Shown one piece after another: positions 60,255 through 64,000 of a stretch of DNA of 64,000 nt. The number at the start of each line of letters is the position of its first letter. Within the stretch, counting starts at the first letter, position 1. The notes below the pieces were generated by a model. That model was given only the letters and a program-made list of their open reading frames with translations, made no database searches and was not told the origin of the DNA. Source of the DNA: Massilia agri. GTDB lineage: Bacteria > Pseudomonadota > Gammaproteobacteria > Burkholderiales > Burkholderiaceae_D. The translations under genes and the position numbers were made by a program. Location of the stretch: assembly GCF_024753255.1 (NCBI RefSeq), contig NZ_JANUHA010000022.1, positions 1 to 64,000 of the forward strand. The letters run 5' to 3'.

Positions 60255-62831
60255 TCAGGGCGATTCGATGGCGGCAACCGGCCCTCGCCTGCCCTGGCGG
60301 TCGAAGGCCGCGACACGGATCATGCCGCGCTCCAGGATCGGCCCGCTGACCACAGAGCTTGCCGCCGTCGGCTCGCTGCCATCGCTGGTATAGCGCAGCA
60401 CCATCCCCGGCAGCACGTGGTTGGCCAGCACCCTGCCCCCGTCCAGCACGAGGCCCGGCGGCGCGATGCGGTAGGCGACGTTCGAGCCGTCCAGGTCGAG
60501 GCGCGGCAGCACGCGTTGGCCGAGCGCATTGACGAAACCCGTCCAGTCGTCGCGGTGCAGGACCGCCGCCTTGTTCTGGTCAAGGGTCGTGGCCCAGGCC
60601 GGGTCGGCCGCCCATGCACGCTCGGCCAGGGCCACCATGCGCGGCATCACCAGGTAGTCGAGGCGCGCCGGGTCGCGCGCCGTTTCCGCGAACAGGTTGG
60701 CCTGGATGCCCCGTACGCGGCGCTTGCCGTAGTCGGTCAGGCGATCCTTGCCGGCCCTGGCGGCGTCCGGCGCGTCTTTCATGATGTCGAAGGGGATGAA
60801 GTCGTACACCGTGTCGAGTTCGACGTAGGCGCCCCAGTTGACGCCGTGCTCCTCGGGGTTGGCGTTGTGCGCCATGTCGAAGTACATGCGCGTGACGGGC
60901 GTGAGCACGATGTCGTAGCCGGAATTCGCCAGGCGGTAGGCCAGGTCCTCGAGGCCCACCGTGTTGTTCCACACGTAGGCGGTGAAGCCGTTGCGGGTGA
61001 AGCGCGGGTTCGGGATCAGCTTCGAGGCGCCGTCCAGCCGCGTCTTGCGGGCGGCCAGTTCTTCCCAGCCGGAGGTGAACATGCCGTGCTTGCGCACGAT
61101 GGCGTCGACCCGCTCGTAGAAATAGTCCCACAGGTCGGCGCTGCTCTCCAGGCCATGCTTGCGCTTCCACGCCTCGCTCGCGGGCGACTTCTCCCAGGCC
61201 CCGTTGGCCAGTTCGTCGCCGCCCATGTGGATGGTCTTGAGGGGCACGCCGGCCTCGCGGTGCAGCGCCGCCATCTCCCTGACCACGTGCTCGATGAAGG
61301 TGTAGCTCGATTCGAGGCCGGGATTGATCACATTGTCCTTGAAGTACTGGGCCGACAGGTAGTCGGAGCGGTCCTCCAGGTCATTCAGCAGGTAGCGCGC
61401 GGCATCGCGGCTCCCCGCGCTCTTCAACCGGTGGTAGCGCGACTCCATCGCTTGCACGGCGGCGCGCGCATGGCCGGGCATCTCGATCTCGGGGATCACC
61501 TCGATGTGGCGCGCCGCGGCGTAGCGCAAGATCTCCAGGTAGTCCGCGCGGGAATAGTAGCCGCTGCCCGCGGGGTCGCGCGGATCGGGCCCGGAGCCGT
61601 AGGCCGGTTGCAGGCGCACGCCCGGCTTCGCGCTGTGTCCGCGCACGGCGCCGATCGTGGTCAGTTCCGGCAGGCCGGCGATCTCGATGCGCCAGCCCTC
61701 GTCGTCGGTCAGGTGGAAGTGGAACTTGTTCAGCTTGAAGCGCGCCATCAGGTCGAGCCACTTGAGCACCGTTTCCTTGCTCTGGAAGTTACGCGCGACG
61801 TCGAGCATGAAGCCGCGGTAGCCGAAGCGCGGCGCGTCCACGATGGTCAGTTCGGGCAGGGACGGGTCCGCGGCGCCGGGCAGCGGCATCAGGTCGCGCA
61901 GGGACTGCAGGCCATGGGCGACGCCGGCCGCGCTGTTGCCGACGATGTCGATGCCACTACGCGCGTCGATCGTGAGGCGGTAGGCCTCGGGCGAATCCTG
62001 TCCCTCGACCGTGCCGACGCTCAAGCGCAGGGCCGGGCCACCGCCGGCCGGCAAGCTGGACGGGAACAGCGAACCGGCCAGCGCAGTCTCGTTGGCCAGC
62101 GTTGCGGATGCCTTGATGACGGGTCGGCCCGCCAGCACCAGGCGGCCGGCGCCGGTCTGCAGCGCCAGCGGCGTCGGCAGGACCGGCGGGACCTTTGACG
62201 CCGGCAGCAGCTCGGCCCTGGCATTGCGCCAGTAGGTATCTTCCGGCGTCACCGCCGAATGCGGGCTGCCGACCTTGCCACGCTGGGGCGGCTCCTTCAG
62301 GGGCGTCACCGTGTAGGGCAGCGGCACGCCCATATCTGGGGCCGCGTCGTACACCAGGTAGGGACCCGCCGGCGAGCGCGAGGGCATGAACACCGAATCC
62401 CGATGCCGGTAGGCGAATTCCAGTGTCTGGCCGGGGGCGAGCCCCTTGAAATCCGGACCCGGGCGCAGGCGGAACAGGCTGCCCGCGACTTCCTCCAGCA
62501 CCAGTCCGTTCGACTGTGCGCCGGCCGGCATGCGGTCGATGCCCGACAGGTAGAGCGACCAGCCGGACGCCGGCAGCGGCGCGTTGTCCTTGTTCGTCAG
62601 GGTAAAGCGCGCCGGCGAGCCTCCTTGGGGCAGCTGCAGGCCGGCAGGCTGGCGCTGCATTTCCCAGCGTAGTTCCAGGCGCGCGGGGTTGGCGACACTC
62701 GCCACGGCAGCGCCCTGGGCGGCCAGCACCGTCGGCGCCGGCAGCGCCACCAGCGCGGCCAGCAGGATGGCAGCCATTGGGCCTTTCCACATTGTCGTCT
62801 TCGTCAAGTCTCTCTCTCCAATCACAGGCAT
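60255..62831 (-). CDS. Beta-N-acetylhexosaminidase, GH20
   Basis: 858 aa from the ATG at 62831, which overlaps the MFS stop (TAATG); TTG at 62807 (with GGAGAG upstream) or ATG at 62792 are also possible. Sec signal in MWKGPMAAILLAALVALPAPT. N-terminal carbohydrate-binding (CHB_HEX) domain, then GH20b, then the GH20 barrel: FHFHLTDDEGWRIEI, IPEIEMPGHARAAVQ and the catalytic pair in TIHMGGDELANGAWE (Asp-Glu at ~535). The C-terminal domain is Ig-like (VLRYTSDGSEPTAAS). It releases N-acetylglucosamine from chitooligosaccharides; the coupled transporter probably imports the sugar. Confidence 0.95.
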   Translation of the reverse strand: MPVIGERDLTKTTMWKGPMAAILLAALVALPAPTVLAAQGAAVASVANPARLELRWEMQRQPAGLQLPQGGSPARFTLTNKDNAPLPASGWSLYLSGIDRMPAGAQSNGLVLEEVAGSLFRLRPGPDFKGLAPGQTLEFAYRHRDSVFMPSRSPAGPYLVYDAAPDMGVPLPYTVTPLKEPPQRGKVGSPHSAVTPEDTYWRNARAELLPASKVPPVLPTPLALQTGAGRLVLAGRPVIKASATLANETALAGSLFPSSLPAGGGPALRLSVGTVEGQDSPEAYRLTIDARSGIDIVGNSAAGVAHGLQSLRDLMPLPGAADPSLPELTIVDAPRFGYRGFMLDVARNFQSKETVLKWLDLMARFKLNKFHFHLTDDEGWRIEIAGLPELTTIGAVRGHSAKPGVRLQPAYGSGPDPRDPAGSGYYSRADYLEILRYAAARHIEVIPEIEMPGHARAAVQAMESRYHRLKSAGSRDAARYLLNDLEDRSDYLSAQYFKDNVINPGLESSYTFIEHVVREMAALHREAGVPLKTIHMGGDELANGAWEKSPASEAWKRKHGLESSADLWDYFYERVDAIVRKHGMFTSGWEELAARKTRLDGASKLIPNPRFTRNGFTAYVWNNTVGLEDLAYRLANSGYDIVLTPVTRMYFDMAHNANPEEHGVNWGAYVELDTVYDFIPFDIMKDAPDAARAGKDRLTDYGKRRVRGIQANLFAETARDPARLDYLVMPRMVALAERAWAADPAWATTLDQNKAAVLHRDDWTGFVNALGQRVLPRLDLDGSNVAYRIAPPGLVLDGGRVLANHVLPGMVLRYTSDGSEPTAASSVVSGPILERGMIRVAAFDRQGRRGPVAAIESP

Positions 62832-64000
62832 TACTCGGCCGCCTTCGTCCGCGCAAACAGCCGCTCGATCTCTTCCAGCGACTTGCCCTTCGTTTCGGGC
62901 AGGAAGAAGGTCGCCGTGATGAAGTACACGGCGGTGCAGACGGCCCAGAACAGGAACATCATGTGGTAGCCGAAGTTGCCCACGATCGGCAGGAAGGCGC
63001 CGGCGATCAGGGTGCCGGTGCCCTGGTTGATCAGGAGCGCCACGCCCATGCCCACCGAACGGATCCGGGTCGGCATCAGCTCGGACAGCGCCAGCCAGAC
63101 GCATACGCCCGGGCCGATCGAGAAGGCGGCGATGAAGCCGGCAATGCAGAGCGCGGCGAGCAGGCCGCTGTTCTTGTCCGGGATCGGGCCGACGCTGGCG
63201 CGCACGATCTCGAGCGGGGCATTCGCTGCGCCATCGGCGGGGCGGATATCGATGCGCTGGGCCATGTGGACGCGGCGGGCAGCCTCGATGGTGGCGCGCG
63301 CTTGCGCCGGCAGGCTCGCGATCAGCTGCTGCGCCCCTTCGGGCTCCGCGGCGGCCCGCCCGCTCCAGGCGGCGCGCGCCTGGGCCAGCACGGCGCGCTG
63401 CGCTTCCGGCAAGGCGCTCACCAGCGCCTGCTCGCGCGCCAGCACGGCCTGCGCCTTCGGCGTCGGCGTATAGGCTTCGGCCACCTGTTCCTTGTCGCCG
63501 TACTGGTAGAGGATGGTCAGCTGCACGGGTCCCGATGCGGGCGGCGCCAGGCGCGAGTCAGCCAGGTTCAGGTCGAGTGCATTGCCCGCCACGAGGGCCG
63601 CCACGTCGGCGCGCACGTCGACGCGCTGCGATTCGAAGCGGTGGAACAGCAGCGCGAGCAGGCACAGCGACACCATGATGCCGGCGGTGCCGATCTTGAG
63701 CAGGAACACCCTGCCCTTGCGCTCGACCAGCATGATGGCGGCCACCGTCATCACCGAATTCAGGATCTTGATGGCGGTGCCGTAGCTCGACGCGCTCACC
63801 GGATCGAGGCCGGCGTGCTGCAGGATGGTCGACATGAACTGCAGGATCGAATTGATGCCGGTAGCCTGGTTGCAGCCCAGGATCACGCAGGCCAGCACGA
63901 AGGGCAGCACGTAGCGGCGCTGGGTCAGCATCTCGGCCAGGGCCGCGCCGCGGCCAAGCTTCGGCCGCGCCTTTTCCTCCGCCAGTGCGGCGCCGATCTC
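62831..64000 (-). CDS. MFS sugar transporter, 5' end outside the window
   Basis: At least 389 residues; the frame remains open to the window edge (upstream residues EIGAALAEEKARPKLGRGAA). Sugar-porter-type features: MLTQRRYVLPFVLACVILGCNQATGINSI, the GIAxxI-like LVERKGRVFLLKIG, PETKGKSLEEIERLF at the C-terminus. A ~150-residue hydrophilic insertion (FHRFESQRVDVRADV to IPDKNSGLLAAL) lies between two membrane helices, unusual for the family, and is Ala/Gln rich. Translationally coupled to the GH20 gene, suggesting import of N-acetylglucosamine or chitobiose-derived sugar. Confidence 0.85.
   Translation of the reverse strand, partial: EIGAALAEEKARPKLGRGAALAEMLTQRRYVLPFVLACVILGCNQATGINSILQFMSTILQHAGLDPVSASSYGTAIKILNSVMTVAAIMLVERKGRVFLLKIGTAGIMVSLCLLALLFHRFESQRVDVRADVAALVAGNALDLNLADSRLAPPASGPVQLTILYQYGDKEQVAEAYTPTPKAQAVLAREQALVSALPEAQRAVLAQARAAWSGRAAAEPEGAQQLIASLPAQARATIEAARRVHMAQRIDIRPADGAANAPLEIVRASVGPIPDKNSGLLAALCIAGFIAAFSIGPGVCVWLALSELMPTRIRSVGMGVALLINQGTGTLIAGAFLPIVGNFGYHMMFLFWAVCTAVYFITATFFLPETKGKSLEEIERLFARTKAAE

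Overview
The window reads as chromosome of a GC-rich betaproteobacterium, most probably Oxalobacteraceae of the Massilia/Telluria type. The evidence is uniformly high G+C with strong third-position bias, a complete tctCBA set with a Bug-type receptor, a DUF455-polB pair, many secreted glycoside hydrolases, an OsmC-YcaO fusion, and GTAGGGTG-ended dispersed repeats. This is inference from gene content; there is no rRNA or other marker here. I found no rRNA, no complete tRNA and no CRISPR array.

Layout. 1-335 holds the end of an IS3-type transposase and inverted repeats. 336-8047 (minus) is an alpha-2-macroglobulin/PBP1C pair. 8397-11448 is tctCBA. 11470-14683 (minus) is polB with a DUF455 ferritin-like protein. 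14750-16529 holds an unknown membrane protein, an isochorismatase-like hydrolase and another membrane protein. 16535-18462 (minus) is a LytS/LytTR two-component pair. 18665-21419 is an operon of a sialidase-fold exported protein plus two uncharacterised membrane proteins, followed by a haloacetate dehalogenase-like hydrolase and an SPFH lipoprotein. 23280-24430 is a lower-GC patch with two small orphan genes. 24448-32951 carries an APC permease, an exported SAM methyltransferase-like protein, an MBL-fold lipoprotein, zwf, a DUF2784 protein, a PHA-synthase-like hydrolase, a TRIC-type channel and, on the minus strand, a ParD-like/methionine aminopeptidase operon. 33226-35463 is a GH3 beta-glucosidase with two LacI-type operator-like sites. 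35608-39788 (minus) encodes a YeeE-type sulfur transporter, an MFS carrier and an aldehyde dehydrogenase.

40499-52173 is a loose carbohydrate/hydroxyacid region: GH1-like, lldD, an acetyl-esterase-like hydrolase, SMP-30, a DJ-1/PfpI protein with a broken 5' end, an AraC-type regulator, GNAT, a carotenoid-type oxidoreductase, a DUF1080 3-keto-glycoside hydrolase-like protein and GH43. 52202-54403 (minus) is OsmC-YcaO with a hairpin leader. 54706-58805 groups a Ser/Thr kinase with TPRs, a small orphan protein and, convergently, a FHA/AAA+ Fis-type regulator whose sigma-54 contact loop is altered. 58919-60250 contains an unrecognised gene and an AT-rich patch. 60255-64000 (minus) is a GH20 hexosaminidase translationally coupled to an MFS transporter that runs off the window.

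The points most worth following are the ParD-like/MetAP operon with a 23-bp palindrome over its leader, the kinase/orphan/bEBP module, the amber codon separating a signal peptide from the DJ-1 protein, the OsmC-YcaO leader, the sialidase-like operon with an EEISW-type membrane protein, and several non-coding repeats (two equal-length 101-bp elements, a 164-bp MITE-like element and paired operator palindromes).
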